Origin: Butyrivibrio sp. NC2002
GTDB taxonomy: Bacteria > Bacillota > Clostridia > Lachnospirales > Lachnospiraceae
Length of the DNA: 64,000 nucleotides
Assembly: GCF_000702265.1 (NCBI RefSeq)
Contig: NZ_JNKZ01000004.1
Location: 248,001-312,000, forward strand
Direction of reading: 5' to 3'
The position numbers and the translations under genes were made by a program. Positions 8,164 to 17,455 of this stretch are shown piece after piece. Each line of letters begins with the position of its first letter. The stretch's first letter is position 1. The notes beneath the pieces were generated by a model. It had not been told where the DNA came from, did no database searches, and saw nothing but the letters and a program-made list of their open reading frames with translations.

Positions 8164-9615
8164 TTAATTATTTGTGCTGAAAATATCATTTAGCTCATCA
8201 TAATACTCATCGATAGCTTCTTTCATTGTCTGATCACCAGACCAAACAGCCGAGAATGCTGAATCAAGAGTTGCATTAAACTCGTCTGTTGCATTGATGT
8301 AATACCATGCTGTTGACTGAGAATTATCTCTTGCGTAGTCTACTACTGCACTCTTGTACATATCATGGTCAGGATAATTAGGGTTATCAATCCACTTATT
8401 TGTAAATTCATCATCTGTGTACCACTTATCAAGAATAGGCATCCATGTTCCTGCTTCAATAAGTGACCAGCTGTTTTCTTCCTGGTAGTACCACTTGAGC
8501 CATGTCATAGCTTCTTCAGGGTGCTTGGATGTAGCAAATACCACGTTTGGTCCGCCAGTACAAATTGTAACCTTCTCCTTCATGTAAGGAAGAACGCCTA
8601 CGCCATATTTAAAATCTGCAGATGGTCCAAGGAAGGTTCCAACATTCCAGGTTCCATCTGTAGCCATAACAACCTTCTTGGAACCAAGTGAGGATTCAAG
8701 CGCGTTAGCTGCGCTTGTTACAGGAGGTGCACAGTGATAAACATCTGAAAGGTCTGCAATTTTCTGCAGTGCTTCTACTGTTGCATCGTCATTGATAGTA
8801 CATTCTTTGCCGTCAGCACTATAATATCCGCCACCGTTACTCTTTGCCCATACTTCAAGCTGCCATGGAAGAGTGTTAACTGTGCAGCCGTAAACATCAA
8901 CGTTTGCTGGATCAAAGTCTGGACTTAATGCGTTATTACCATTGATATCAACTGTGAGAGTCTGAGCTATCTTAACAAATGTATCCCAGTCCCATGCACT
9001 GTCTGCACTTGCAGGAGGTGTAAAATCAGCAACATTTAATCCCTGTTTGGAACAGATTTCTTCCAAAAGATCTATGTTGTACCAAAGGTTAAGTACCTCA
9101 TTGGCTGCTGAATAAGCCACAGGTGTTCCCTGATATTTAAAGGTTATGGAATCAAGAGGTTTGGAATCACCTTCATCGTACATTGAGCTGATGTCTGCAA
9201 GTAATCCATTCTCTGCAAATTTTAATACTCCAGCTTCACTCATGATGGCTGTATCAGGAAGTTCTCCTGCTGTAGCCATTGCGTTTAACTTGGTTACATA
9301 GGTATCATGGTCAATCTTGATTACTTCTACTTCAATTTCATCCTGGGATTGATTGAACTTATCAGCTACCGCCTGAGTTGCAGCAGTCTCTGTCTCATTG
9401 CCCCACTGAGCATAGGTAATATGTACCTTTTCTCCAGTGCTCTCACTAGTTGAAGCAGGTGTCTCTGTCTCTGTTTTAGATGTCTCTACTGCGTTCTGCG
9501 TTGTGTCCTGCGCTTCCCCCTGTGCGCTTTGAGAACTAGCACCACAACCTGTTACCAACATTGCCGTAGTAGTAACAACAGTTAATGCCATGCTCAACAA
9601 TCTTTTCTTTTGCAT
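8164..9615 (-). CDS. extracellular sugar-binding lipoprotein
   Basis: A 483-residue family 1 solute-binding protein. The signal peptide ends in a lipobox (LVTGC, Cys at about 24), followed by a Ser/Thr/Glu-rich linker and then the mature domain (HITYAQWGNETE onward). It catches the substrate outside the membrane for the MalF/MalG-type permeases downstream. Start at 9615 is fixed by AAAGGAGG upstream and by the signal peptide; the longer open frame is discarded. Gene neighbours point to arabinose-containing oligosaccharides. Confidence 0.93.
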   Translation of the reverse strand: MQKKRLLSMALTVVTTTAMLVTGCGASSQSAQGEAQDTTQNAVETSKTETETPASTSESTGEKVHITYAQWGNETETAATQAVADKFNQSQDEIEVEVIKIDHDTYVTKLNAMATAGELPDTAIMSEAGVLKFAENGLLADISSMYDEGDSKPLDSITFKYQGTPVAYSAANEVLNLWYNIDLLEEICSKQGLNVADFTPPASADSAWDWDTFVKIAQTLTVDINGNNALSPDFDPANVDVYGCTVNTLPWQLEVWAKSNGGGYYSADGKECTINDDATVEALQKIADLSDVYHCAPPVTSAANALESSLGSKKVVMATDGTWNVGTFLGPSADFKYGVGVLPYMKEKVTICTGGPNVVFATSKHPEEAMTWLKWYYQEENSWSLIEAGTWMPILDKWYTDDEFTNKWIDNPNYPDHDMYKSAVVDYARDNSQSTAWYYINATDEFNATLDSAFSAVWSGDQTMKEAIDEYYDELNDIFSTNN

Positions 9616-9667
9616 ACTTGAAATATCCTCCTTTAGAAAATTATTTTTCAGCAGTAATGTTCTATCT

Positions 9668-11608
9668 TTAGATAGAAATATTCTGCCAGACTTCCATCTC
9701 TCCAATACCTCTGTTGTTCCAAAAAGCATAGGGAACCGCTCTGATCTTCACAGGCTTCTTAGTAAATCTTGCCTCTCCGTAAAGGCTGCCATCTTCAATA
9801 CCAACACTCTTAACCCTGTAGCCCTCATACTCTATCGTCGGTACTTCTCCCGGGAATTCTTCATAAGCTTTGCCCTTTAGCAGATTAGCATCAGTGTCCA
9901 CGTAAATGTCAGATAAGTTCTGTCCATTGTCCGCCTCCTCCAGGCAATAGACCATAGGTCCATGCATTACAGCAACCTTACCTGCATCAGCCCTGACATT
10001 GTGGTCTGCTGCCACAAATCTTGGATGAACCCCCATATTAAGCTCAATCCTGTGTTTACCACCCTTAAGAGCAATTACTGCATAGTTATTGTCAGCTATA
10101 TAGGAAAGCTTTTCACCATCAAGGGCTATCTCCATATCTTTGGCATAGGCCGGAACTCTTATCCTGATATCTGTAGCCTGCAGAGTAGAAATCCTGATAT
10201 CTACTGTTCCATCTGTCAAAAGAGCTGACTTAAGCTCCGCAAATATTTCCTGACCGGAATTATCCACCGAAAGGGTTGATGATATGAACTGATTAATGTA
10301 GATTCCCTTTTCATCACAAGCATATAAATACTGAGAAAGAGAAGCCAGCGTTCTCGCAAGATTAGGAGGACAGCAGGCAACACTAAACCATTTCTGCCTG
10401 ACAGGTTTAACGTGATCCATATAGGTATTCTCAGTACAAAACTGCGGAATCATCTCTAATGGATTTACGTAAAAATATCTGTCTCCTTCCAGATTCATAG
10501 CTGCCAGAATAGTGTTGTACAATACTCTTTCAACTGTATCGTAATAGCTTGCATTTTTCTTTAGGGCAGCCATCCTCTGTCCAAACATCATCATTCCCAC
10601 AGAAGCACAAGTCTCACAATAATTTGTGCTGTTAGGCAGGTCGTAATCTGTGGTAAAGCACTCCAAAAATCCGCTGCTGCCAATTCCTCCTGTGATATAC
10701 ATTCTCTTGCCTACCATGTTATCCCACAGTCTGTCACAGGCTTTTTCCATTTCTTTATCCTGCTGCCATTTTGCCAGGTCTGCCATAGCACTGTACAGGT
10801 ACATTGCCCTTACAGCATGACCTTCAGCCTCAGTTTGTTCTACTGGAGGTTTCTCTGCCTGTGCATACTTCATAGAATAGTTTCTAAACTCAGGAAAGAA
10901 CTCAGGGCCTTTTCTGCCATCAATCTCATTCTGCAAATAATTAGGTGCAGTTCCCCTCTGCCTGACAAAATAATCAGCCTGCTTTAAGTACTTGTCATCC
11001 CTAGTCCACCTATAAAGCTTGATCAAAGCCAGCTCAATTTCTTCATGCCCTGGAACTCCAGGAATCTGTCCTTTCTTTGTTCCAAATACCCTGCAAATAA
11101 GGTCAGCATTCCTCATTGCAATTTGAAGAAATTTCTCCTTACCTGTGGCCAGTGCATAAGCAACTGCTGCCTCAATCATATGTCCTGAGGTATATAATTC
11201 GTGTCCCTCAACCAGGTTTGTCCATTTCTTTTCCGGAGCTGTTATCTGAAAGTAAGTATTTAAATATCCGTCTTTTTCCTGAGCCTTTTCCAAAATATCA
11301 ATCACCTGATCAATTTTACCTTCAAACTGAGTCCCGCTACCTATTGCAATGCAATAGGCAGCTGACTCTATCCACTTATATAGATCAGTATCAAGAAAAA
11401 CTACTCCTTGCCGTTCTCCCTCTTGTAGTCCGGCAGCTATACGGAAGTTTTTGATACATCCCGTAGGATCAGTTCCTTCCAGTTCATCATTTAGAGCTTT
11501 CCACTGATGAACCAGCATGACTTCACTTACTTTATTGATATAATGTCCGAATAAAGGATCAGTGACTTTTACCTGCTGAAGTTTCAATGGCCTTATTTCT
11601 TTTTCCAT
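9668..11608 (-). CDS. GH127 beta-L-arabinofuranosidase
   Basis: A 646-residue enzyme of the DUF1680/GH127 family, which hydrolyses beta-L-arabinofuranosides such as those on hydroxyproline-rich plant glycoproteins. The zinc-binding and catalytic set known from Bifidobacterium HypBA1 is present: Glu and Cys of the ETC motif at about 332 and 334, and the CC pair at about 412-413 (WFSVACCPP), the first of which is the nucleophile in the model enzyme. No signal peptide is seen, so it works on imported sugars. Start 11608 has GGGG 8 bases upstream. It is the first gene of the transport operon. Confidence 0.93.
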   Translation of the reverse strand: MEKEIRPLKLQQVKVTDPLFGHYINKVSEVMLVHQWKALNDELEGTDPTGCIKNFRIAAGLQEGERQGVVFLDTDLYKWIESAAYCIAIGSGTQFEGKIDQVIDILEKAQEKDGYLNTYFQITAPEKKWTNLVEGHELYTSGHMIEAAVAYALATGKEKFLQIAMRNADLICRVFGTKKGQIPGVPGHEEIELALIKLYRWTRDDKYLKQADYFVRQRGTAPNYLQNEIDGRKGPEFFPEFRNYSMKYAQAEKPPVEQTEAEGHAVRAMYLYSAMADLAKWQQDKEMEKACDRLWDNMVGKRMYITGGIGSSGFLECFTTDYDLPNSTNYCETCASVGMMMFGQRMAALKKNASYYDTVERVLYNTILAAMNLEGDRYFYVNPLEMIPQFCTENTYMDHVKPVRQKWFSVACCPPNLARTLASLSQYLYACDEKGIYINQFISSTLSVDNSGQEIFAELKSALLTDGTVDIRISTLQATDIRIRVPAYAKDMEIALDGEKLSYIADNNYAVIALKGGKHRIELNMGVHPRFVAADHNVRADAGKVAVMHGPMVYCLEEADNGQNLSDIYVDTDANLLKGKAYEEFPGEVPTIEYEGYRVKSVGIEDGSLYGEARFTKKPVKIRAVPYAFWNNRGIGEMEVWQNISI

Positions 11609-11654
11609 ACCCAATGCCCCTTCATATTTTTTCCTCCTTCTAGTTGTGTGCAAA

Positions 11655-11666
11655 GTTAACGTTTTC
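11655..11666. promoter_or_regulatory. weak LacI-type half-palindrome
   Basis: GTTAACGTTTTC is centred on CG like the two better sites in the same interval. It lies between the GH127 start and the main operator. Alone it would be unremarkable. Confidence 0.35.
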
Positions 11667-11740
11667 CCTTTTCATATATAAAGCTGTAGTCCTCGCTACA
11701 ACTCATGATATTCTTTTAACTCATCTCCCAATTTCATTTT

Positions 11741-11756
11741 AGGTAATCGTTTACCT
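11741..11756. promoter_or_regulatory. LacI-type operator
   Basis: AGGTAATCGTTTACCT is a 16-bp palindrome with one mismatch and a central CG, the shape bound by LacI/GalR repressors. It sits about 130 bases upstream of the GH127 gene and 140 bases upstream of lacI-like gene, well placed to control both. Confidence 0.7.
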
Positions 11757-11841
11757 TAATTTGGATTTTATATTGTTGCATTATATATGTAAATAGCAAT
11801 TTTCAATAATATTGCGAGCAATTTTTTGGTTGTTTTTTATT

Positions 11842-11857
11842 AAGAAAACGTTTACCA
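11842..11857. promoter_or_regulatory. second LacI-type operator
   Basis: AAGAAAACGTTTACCA shares the GTTTACC half and central CG with the main operator. It lies 38 bases upstream of the regulator start, fitting autoregulation or looping. Confidence 0.55.
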
Positions 11858-11895
11858 TTATCTTGTAATTAGTATTTTGGAAGTGAGGACGAACT

Positions 11896-12918
11896 GTGTC
11901 TAATATGAAGGACATCGCCAAAAAAGCCCAGGTATCTGTCGCAACAGTATCCAAGGTTTTAAATGGCACCGGAAATATAAGTGAAGAGACCACCAGAAAA
12001 ATTCTGGAAATTGCTGAGGAACTTAATTATCATCCCAACCTCTATGCCAGAAATCTAAAAACTGGTTCCAGCAGGACAATTGGAATCCTTGCAGAGGACC
12101 TTACCGTATTCAACACTCCTCCAATAATAGACGGCATCGGAGCCTGTTGTGAAGAGAAGGGTTATCGTTATCTCTTGGAAAATCTTCGCATAAACACTCT
12201 TGGTATTGATCCTGACAATGACAAGGATAGATACTCAGAAATCAAAAACAATGCAGTTTCACACATGAGTTCCATGCAGGTTGATGGAATTATTTATCTT
12301 GGCTGCCATTCTCACAGAGTAGTACCAAGCATATTTGAAAACAACATTCCTTTCGTATGCGCTTACTGCATTTCTCCATCCCTTGCGATTCCTTCTGTTT
12401 TGTATGATGATCAGCACGCCGCCTGTGAAGCAGTTTCTCTTCTGATCAAAAAAGGGCACAAAAAAATAGCCACCATAACTGGCAAAGTAAGCAGTGTTCA
12501 CACCAGATGGCGACTAACAGGTTATCAAGAATCCTTATATGATCACAACATACCATATAATCCGGGATATGTAATCAACGGAGACTGGTCAAGAGACAGT
12601 GGCTACAGTGCCACCAAGAAACTTATCAGACAGCATGTGACTGCTATTTTTTCCCACAACGATGAAATGGCCATGGGCGTAATAGATGCCTGCAATGATG
12701 CCGGGATTCAGGTTGGCAAGGATATTGCACTTATTGGCTTTGATAACAGGGAATTATCAACAGTGTGTCGTCCAACACTCACAACTGTTGAGCCTCCACT
12801 TTTTGATATCGGCTACAAATCAGCCGAAGGCCTGATTTCAAAAATTGAACATAAAGAAGACATTCTGCAGGGCGAAGTGCGACTTCCTTGCAGGATAATA
12901 GAAAGAGATTCTACCTGA
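11896..12918 (+). CDS. LacI-family regulator of the arabinofuranoside operon
   Basis: A 340-residue LacI/GalR repressor: HTH at residues 4-25 (MKDIAKKAQVSVATVSKVL), hinge near 50-60, then a periplasmic-binding-protein-like sensor with the conserved FSHNDEMAMG and IGFDN segments. GTG at 11896 is taken as start because GTGAGGA precedes it by six bases; an ATG three codons later is the alternative. It is divergent from the GH127/transport operon and three CG-centred palindromes lie between them. It most likely represses the operon until an arabinose-containing ligand binds. Confidence 0.92.
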   Translation: MSNMKDIAKKAQVSVATVSKVLNGTGNISEETTRKILEIAEELNYHPNLYARNLKTGSSRTIGILAEDLTVFNTPPIIDGIGACCEEKGYRYLLENLRINTLGIDPDNDKDRYSEIKNNAVSHMSSMQVDGIIYLGCHSHRVVPSIFENNIPFVCAYCISPSLAIPSVLYDDQHAACEAVSLLIKKGHKKIATITGKVSSVHTRWRLTGYQESLYDHNIPYNPGYVINGDWSRDSGYSATKKLIRQHVTAIFSHNDEMAMGVIDACNDAGIQVGKDIALIGFDNRELSTVCRPTLTTVEPPLFDIGYKSAEGLISKIEHKEDILQGEVRLPCRIIERDST

Positions 12919-13138
12919 TTGGTATCTGGTTGCAGGCACATAAAACATAGTTAAAGAAATATGCCCGGTGACAAATGAGTCTCCCGAGCATATGGCATAC
13001 GTTCTATTTCTTTTTGTTTCCTGTTGAAACTAATGATAATGGAGTTTTATCATCTTGGCTAATACGTGATGGTTATTGCCTGCGATAAGCTAAGACTATA
13101 ACCAAAACTTATTTCTCTGTAAGTTTTACCAATAAAAC

Positions 13139-14110
13139 TTATGGATGGCAGTGTCCGCATGAAGAATATCCCTGAGCGATGATATCATCACGGCTTGAGG
13201 ACGATGTTGCATAGTTTTCAGCTTTAATCTTCTTAACATCCTTACATGAAGGATAGTGGAACTTCTTAGTGTTTTTATTGGCAATATAGCTTGCACTCTG
13301 GACTTGCTGATCTGGTTGTTCCACCTGTGATTCTACAACTGCTTCAGTTTGAGATGGCGAGCTTCTTGTGGTTTCCTGCCCAGAACCATTTGAAGTTATG
13401 TTAAAACCTTCATCAAGCTGATTGCTGCCATCTGCATAATTGATCAGGACTCCGGGCTGAACATTGTAGCAGAATACATTAAAGCTTACTCCCTTTCCAC
13501 CATCTTCAACAGAATAGGCTTCCATCTTCACACCATCGCACAGAAGATTATTACCCGAGAAGATCGGTGTAACACGATACATCACATGATTTCCGGTTGA
13601 TTCTACGTAACCTGCAACCCTGTTCTCATAGGGTAGCATCTCCTCGATATTGAAATACCTTGTCCCGGTTATGAGATTCTTTTCATTAGCGTTCTCACCG
13701 GTCAGCTGATAGCCAATGAGATGGCATCTGTTATAAAGGTATGGTGGTTCAGAATTTACAATTCCTGGATATTTGTTTTGGTCCCAGCCCGTGGGCTTCA
13801 CAGAACCGATTGAGCCACGTTCTTCTGTTGGCATTATATCCTTGCCAACGCAGGCTATTGCTGTTGTGCATCGTCCAAGAGAGTCAAAGTCTCCATATCT
13901 CTCATATGAAGCTGTCGTAATTTCATCAGCTGTAAACTCTGGTACATTATTGTTTATGGCCACTGAAGCATTTCCTGAAAAAGAGGCAGCTGACTCAGCT
14001 GCTTCTACCTGAATCGCTGACAAATTGAAGGAGAAAACTGTGCATATCAACAATTCAAAAGCAATTATCAGTGCCTGTGCACTTGTACCTGTTCTCCTTT
14101 CCCGCATCAT
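13139..14110 (-). CDS. secreted DNA/RNA non-specific endonuclease with C-terminal Cys/His domain
   Basis: A 323-residue protein with an N-terminal signal/membrane segment (residues 10-35). The nuclease core at about 65-225 is of the EndA/NucA type: NRCHLIGYQLTG holds the HLIGYQL catalytic region, followed by NEKNLITGTRYFN. The usual DRGH reads NRCH here. A Ser/Gln-rich linker leads to a small C-terminal domain (residues 275-323) with HYPSCxxV and SSCGHCHP, similar to the metal-binding repeat attached to many secreted nucleases. It is alone in its unit and preceded by a riboswitch and terminator, so cyclic di-GMP is likely to set its expression. Confidence 0.88.
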   Translation of the reverse strand: MMRERRTGTSAQALIIAFELLICTVFSFNLSAIQVEAAESAASFSGNASVAINNNVPEFTADEITTASYERYGDFDSLGRCTTAIACVGKDIMPTEERGSIGSVKPTGWDQNKYPGIVNSEPPYLYNRCHLIGYQLTGENANEKNLITGTRYFNIEEMLPYENRVAGYVESTGNHVMYRVTPIFSGNNLLCDGVKMEAYSVEDGGKGVSFNVFCYNVQPGVLINYADGSNQLDEGFNITSNGSGQETTRSSPSQTEAVVESQVEQPDQQVQSASYIANKNTKKFHYPSCKDVKKIKAENYATSSSSRDDIIAQGYSSCGHCHP

Positions 14111-14124
14111 TCTTTCCTCTTAAA

Positions 14125-14152
14125 AACAAAAAACACCGCAAAGCTGCGGTGT
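14125..14152 (-). terminator. riboswitch-controlled terminator
   Basis: On the minus strand ACACCGCA-GCTT-TGCGGTGT is followed by TTTTTTG. It sits directly between the aptamer and the nuclease start, 15 bases before the ATG, and is the natural expression platform of the riboswitch. Confidence 0.85.
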
Positions 14153-14155
14153 GTA

Positions 14156-14225
14156 GTTGCAGCTGGCTGACTCATTAAGTCCCTATAGCTTTGTGTCGCC
14201 GGATCACTCCGGTTTTACCAAAGTA
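14156..14225 (-). ncRNA. cyclic di-GMP-I (GEMM) riboswitch aptamer
   Basis: The minus strand carries the GEMM core in order: GGTAAAACC, a CCGG-AGTGAT-CCGG hairpin, GACACAAAGC (consensus ACGCAAAGC), GGGACT-loop-AGTCAGCC, and CAGCTGC closing the element. The G before the first A-run corresponds to the specificity guanine of cyclic di-GMP binders rather than the adenine of cGAMP binders. It lies just upstream of a terminator and the nuclease gene. Assigned by eye; a covariance search would confirm it. Confidence 0.82.
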
Positions 14226-14333
14226 TTTTACTACAAACATTGTAGTGCCCATGTTAAATTCAATCAATCAAATTTCTATTAACAAACCATTAAAAATATG
14301 TCTTCTCCCACCGTAATAGTGGTAATTTCAGGT

Positions 14334-14584
14334 TTATTGGAAAGGCAGTTCTTCATCATAGCTTTCTTCCTCTTTGATCAAGCCATCTTCTCTGGTCTGT
14401 TCCCAGGTTATCCCATATGAAGCACCACCAGATGTATATCTGGCAATAAAGTAGAAATATCTCTGTCGAGCATTGTTCCCCAAGCAGCGTTCATGACATC
14501 AACGCTGCCATCTTCGTTGAATGTCGATATCATAAGTACTGGCATTGGGAATATTGCTTCTGTTGTCTTGATTTCCTGTTTCAT
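14334..14584 (-). pseudogene. flavin reductase fragment joined to another gene remnant
   Basis: From the ATG at 14584 (AGGAGG nine bases upstream) about 42 codons read as the N-terminus of a flavin reductase/flavoredoxin: PMPVLMISTFNEDGS and VMNAAWG. The frame closes at 14408. From about 14455 to 14334 another frame encodes YFYFIARYTSGGASYGITWE and an acidic end, of unknown family. The junction looks like a deletion that joined two genes and removed the rest of both. It is not a working flavin reductase. Confidence 0.7.
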
Positions 14585-14691
14585 TGCTTCTGTCCTCCTA
14601 TGTTTATTTTTTTATAAAATTGATTTTGTTTTGTTTATAATGTTATCCCTACGAACCACCGATTTGTCGTTTTTTGGATTATCCTGAAAAA

Positions 14692-15105
14692 TTATACTAC
14701 CATCAGCAATGTTCCGACTCCAATCAAGATACATCCTAAGATTGATTTTGCTGTAAACTGTTCATGCAGGAACAAGAATGCAAGCACTAGCGTAATCACC
14801 ACACTGAGCTTGTCTATAGGCACTACTTTGGAAGCTTCTCCCATCTGCAATGCTTTGTAATAACATAACCACGAAGCACCCGTAGCTAAACCTGAAAGAA
14901 TAAGAAATATCCAGCTTTTTTTACCGATCGTTGATAAACCGTTCTGTGCATGAGTTATAAAAACCATAATCCAAGCCATTCCGACCACTACCACGGTTCG
15001 GATAGCCGTAGCTAGATTAGAATCAACCCCTTCAATTCCTATCTTTGCCAGTATTGATGTCAATGCTGCAAATATTGCCGATAACAATGCAAATACAATC
15101 CACAT
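14692..15105 (-). CDS. EamA-type small permease (first copy)
   Basis: A 137-residue membrane protein with about four to five transmembrane helices and a single EamA domain (ALLSAIFAALTSILAKIGI at the start, VVPIDKLSVVITLVLAFLFL in the middle). EamA/DMT proteins export or import small metabolites; half-size members are thought to act as dimers. The start at 15105 has AAGG 10 bases upstream and avoids the long overlap with rarA given by an upstream ATG. A close paralogue sits at 60137-60550. Substrate unknown. Confidence 0.88.
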   Translation of the reverse strand: MWIVFALLSAIFAALTSILAKIGIEGVDSNLATAIRTVVVVGMAWIMVFITHAQNGLSTIGKKSWIFLILSGLATGASWLCYYKALQMGEASKVVPIDKLSVVITLVLAFLFLHEQFTAKSILGCILIGVGTLLMVV

Positions 15106-15226
15106 ATATCTAAAGCCTTCCCATCTTTTTTTCTTCCTACAAACGCCACTTTGATTAAAGCTCATGGTAATAAGGGTAGATGCTATCATTATGCCCATCC
15201 ATCCTTCATGCAAGATCCTTTTGGTA

Positions 15227-16603
15227 TTATTCCCACGGTCTCTCGGGATTACCCTCTTCAGAAGGATCCTTATATTCATATCTCAGCGGATCTTTTCCTA
15301 TGTTTCTAAAATACTCTTTTATATCTTTTTCATGACCGATATCATTCGGCTCATAGAATGTCATATCCTTTATTGCATCCGGAAGATACTGCTGCTCTAC
15401 CCAATGATTGGGATAATTGTGAGCGTATTTATATCCAACACCCCTTCCAAGCTTTGCGGCCCCTTTATATGAGGAGTCCTGAAGATACGGAGGGATTGGG
15501 AGGTTTCCGGTTTCTCTTACTGTCTGCAGTACCTTCTCAATTCCGAGATAAGCTGCATTGGACTTAGGAGCAGAAGCGATGTAAGTTGCTGCCTGGGCAA
15601 GTATTATTCTTCCTTCAGGCATCCCGACACGCTCAACTGCTACAGCTGCGGATGCTGCAACACATATGGCCATGGGATCCGCATTTCCAACTTCTTCAGA
15701 TGCTGCAACCAGCATTCTCCTGGCTATGTACTTAACATCCTCTCCTGCAGCAAGCATACGTCCAAGATAGTAAAGTGCTGCATCAGGATCTGACCCACAC
15801 ATGGATTCTATGAATGCTGCTATGGTGTCATAGTGATTATCACCGGTCTTATCATAGCGGATTGCTTTCTTCTGGATGCATTCCTCTGCTACCGCAAGAT
15901 CTACATGGATCTTTGCATCTGCTGAAGGCTTTGTGGTGAGCACTGCCAGCTCTATTGCATTGAGCGCCGCTCTGGCATCGCCATCTGCTATGTCTGCAAG
16001 GAAATCTGCCGCTTCATCCGTTATCTCTGCGTTATACTGCTTTACACCCCTGTCTGACTCAAAAGCTCTTTTTATGAGAGTCAGAATGTTTTCTTTAGAC
16101 AGAGGCTTTAGTTCAAATATCCTTGACCTTGATATAAGCGCCCCGTTCACTTCAAAGTACGGATTCTCAGTAGTAGCACCAATCAGTATCAGTGTGCCAT
16201 CTTCAACGTATGGAAGCAGATAATCCTGTTGAGCTTTATTAAATCTGTGTATCTCGTCGATGAAAAGGATTGTCTTTCTTCCGTATCCACCAAGGTTATT
16301 CTTGGCAGTCTCAACTACAGACTCCATATCTTTTTTGCCAGCTATCGTAGCATTGACCTGATGGAAGTCTGCCGAGGTAGTATTGGCAATCACTTTTGCA
16401 AGTGTTGTCTTTCCTACCCCGGGAGGTCCATACAGGATTATTGAGCTCAGTCTGTCTGCCTTGATAGCACGATAAAGCAGCTTATCTTCGCCGATTATAT
16501 CTTCCTGCCCCACAACTTCATCAAGTGTCTGTGGGCGCATTCTTGCAGCTAAAGGCGCTTCTTTTTCTTTTCTACCATCTGCCATGTATTCAAAGAGATC
16601 CAT
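15227..16603 (-). CDS. rarA: replication-associated recombination protein A (MgsA/RarA)
   Basis: A 458-residue AAA+ ATPase that acts at stalled replication forks. Walker A is GPPGVGKT near residue 58, Walker B with sensor is FIDEIHRFNKAQQD, and the MgsA C-terminal tetramerisation region (LGRMLAAGEDVKYIARRM, then YLPDAIKDMTFYEP) is complete. Length fits the family. Start 16603 has AAAGGAG 11 bases upstream. It is the most conserved housekeeping gene in the window and looks intact. Confidence 0.96.
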   Translation of the reverse strand: MDLFEYMADGRKEKEAPLAARMRPQTLDEVVGQEDIIGEDKLLYRAIKADRLSSIILYGPPGVGKTTLAKVIANTTSADFHQVNATIAGKKDMESVVETAKNNLGGYGRKTILFIDEIHRFNKAQQDYLLPYVEDGTLILIGATTENPYFEVNGALISRSRIFELKPLSKENILTLIKRAFESDRGVKQYNAEITDEAADFLADIADGDARAALNAIELAVLTTKPSADAKIHVDLAVAEECIQKKAIRYDKTGDNHYDTIAAFIESMCGSDPDAALYYLGRMLAAGEDVKYIARRMLVAASEEVGNADPMAICVAASAAVAVERVGMPEGRIILAQAATYIASAPKSNAAYLGIEKVLQTVRETGNLPIPPYLQDSSYKGAAKLGRGVGYKYAHNYPNHWVEQQYLPDAIKDMTFYEPNDIGHEKDIKEYFRNIGKDPLRYEYKDPSEEGNPERPWE

Positions 16604-16724
16604 ATCAGCATATGCTCCTTTGTCCAATTTCACTCTCTAAATTATATCATGTCCAGGTGTTTACTTATCACCACTTTTCCCGCCCTATCTGCCTTACATC
16701 ACTGGACATTACCATATTCCATGC

Positions 16725-17240
16725 TTATAAACGATTTAGCACTTTCAGATGTCGTGAATCTTTTATACTTAGAACCTGACGATATAGCACCTTCTCAGAT
16801 GAGCGGATGTCCCTAATTCGATCCAGAAGTTCTTTCCAGTAGTTTCCGCCGCCATTCCCCTTTAGCCTAGCATCATCCATTGCAAAGCCTTTGATGATAT
16901 ATTCCTTTAAAACAGAATTTGCCCATATACGGAACTGAGTTCCGCGGATAGATTTCACACGATATCCGACAGAAATAATTACATCTAAATTATAAAAGTC
17001 TACATCATAGACTTTTCCATCAGCGGCAGTGTAGGCAAATTTTGCCCACACTGAATCTTTCACCAACTCTCCTTCTTTAAAGATATTACGAACATGCTTA
17101 CCTATAACACTTCGGTCTCTTTGAAACAGCTCCGCCATCTGATCGATTGAAAGCCATACTGTTTCATTTTTTAAGTTGACCTCAATCTTGGAAAGTCCAT
17201 CATCCGTCTGATATATAATAATCTCACCAAATTCATCCAT
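16725..17240 (-). pseudogene. RhuM-like protein, C-terminally truncated
   Basis: About 171 residues. The first 155 match the N-terminal part of RhuM family proteins (VWLSIDQMAELFQRDRSVIGKH, then VIISVGYRVKSIRGTQFRIW), as does the intact homologue at 20439-21464. After RSSEKVLYRQVL the family would continue for about 170 residues, but here the frame ends after SIKDSRHLKVLNRL. The 3' half is lost. RhuM proteins are common in genomic islands and have no settled function. Start at 17240 is preferred over a TTG nine codons earlier. Confidence 0.75.
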
Positions 17241-17455
17241 ATCTTTCGCACTCTCCTCAAAACCCAAAACTCATCCTTAAAATATCCCGCTTCAATACGT
17301 GAAGCATCCTTTCTCCTTTTTGGCAGCTGCTACTGGAATCACAATTAAGGCATTACATCTGAGTGTCAACCTAGTTTTGTTTTTATTCAAATCGCTTTGT
17401 TGTACATGAATAAAAATATGGCGCCCTAAGAACTGACGTCAGAATCCATGTGTTA

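Noticed and set aside
9615..9729. Longer start for the solute-binding protein
   Set aside because: It would bury the signal peptide and lipobox; AAAGGAGG marks ATG 9615.
15105..15279. Long N-terminal extension of EamA protein
   Set aside because: It overlaps the end of rarA and has no ribosome site; ATG 15105 has one and the paralogue begins at the equivalent residue.
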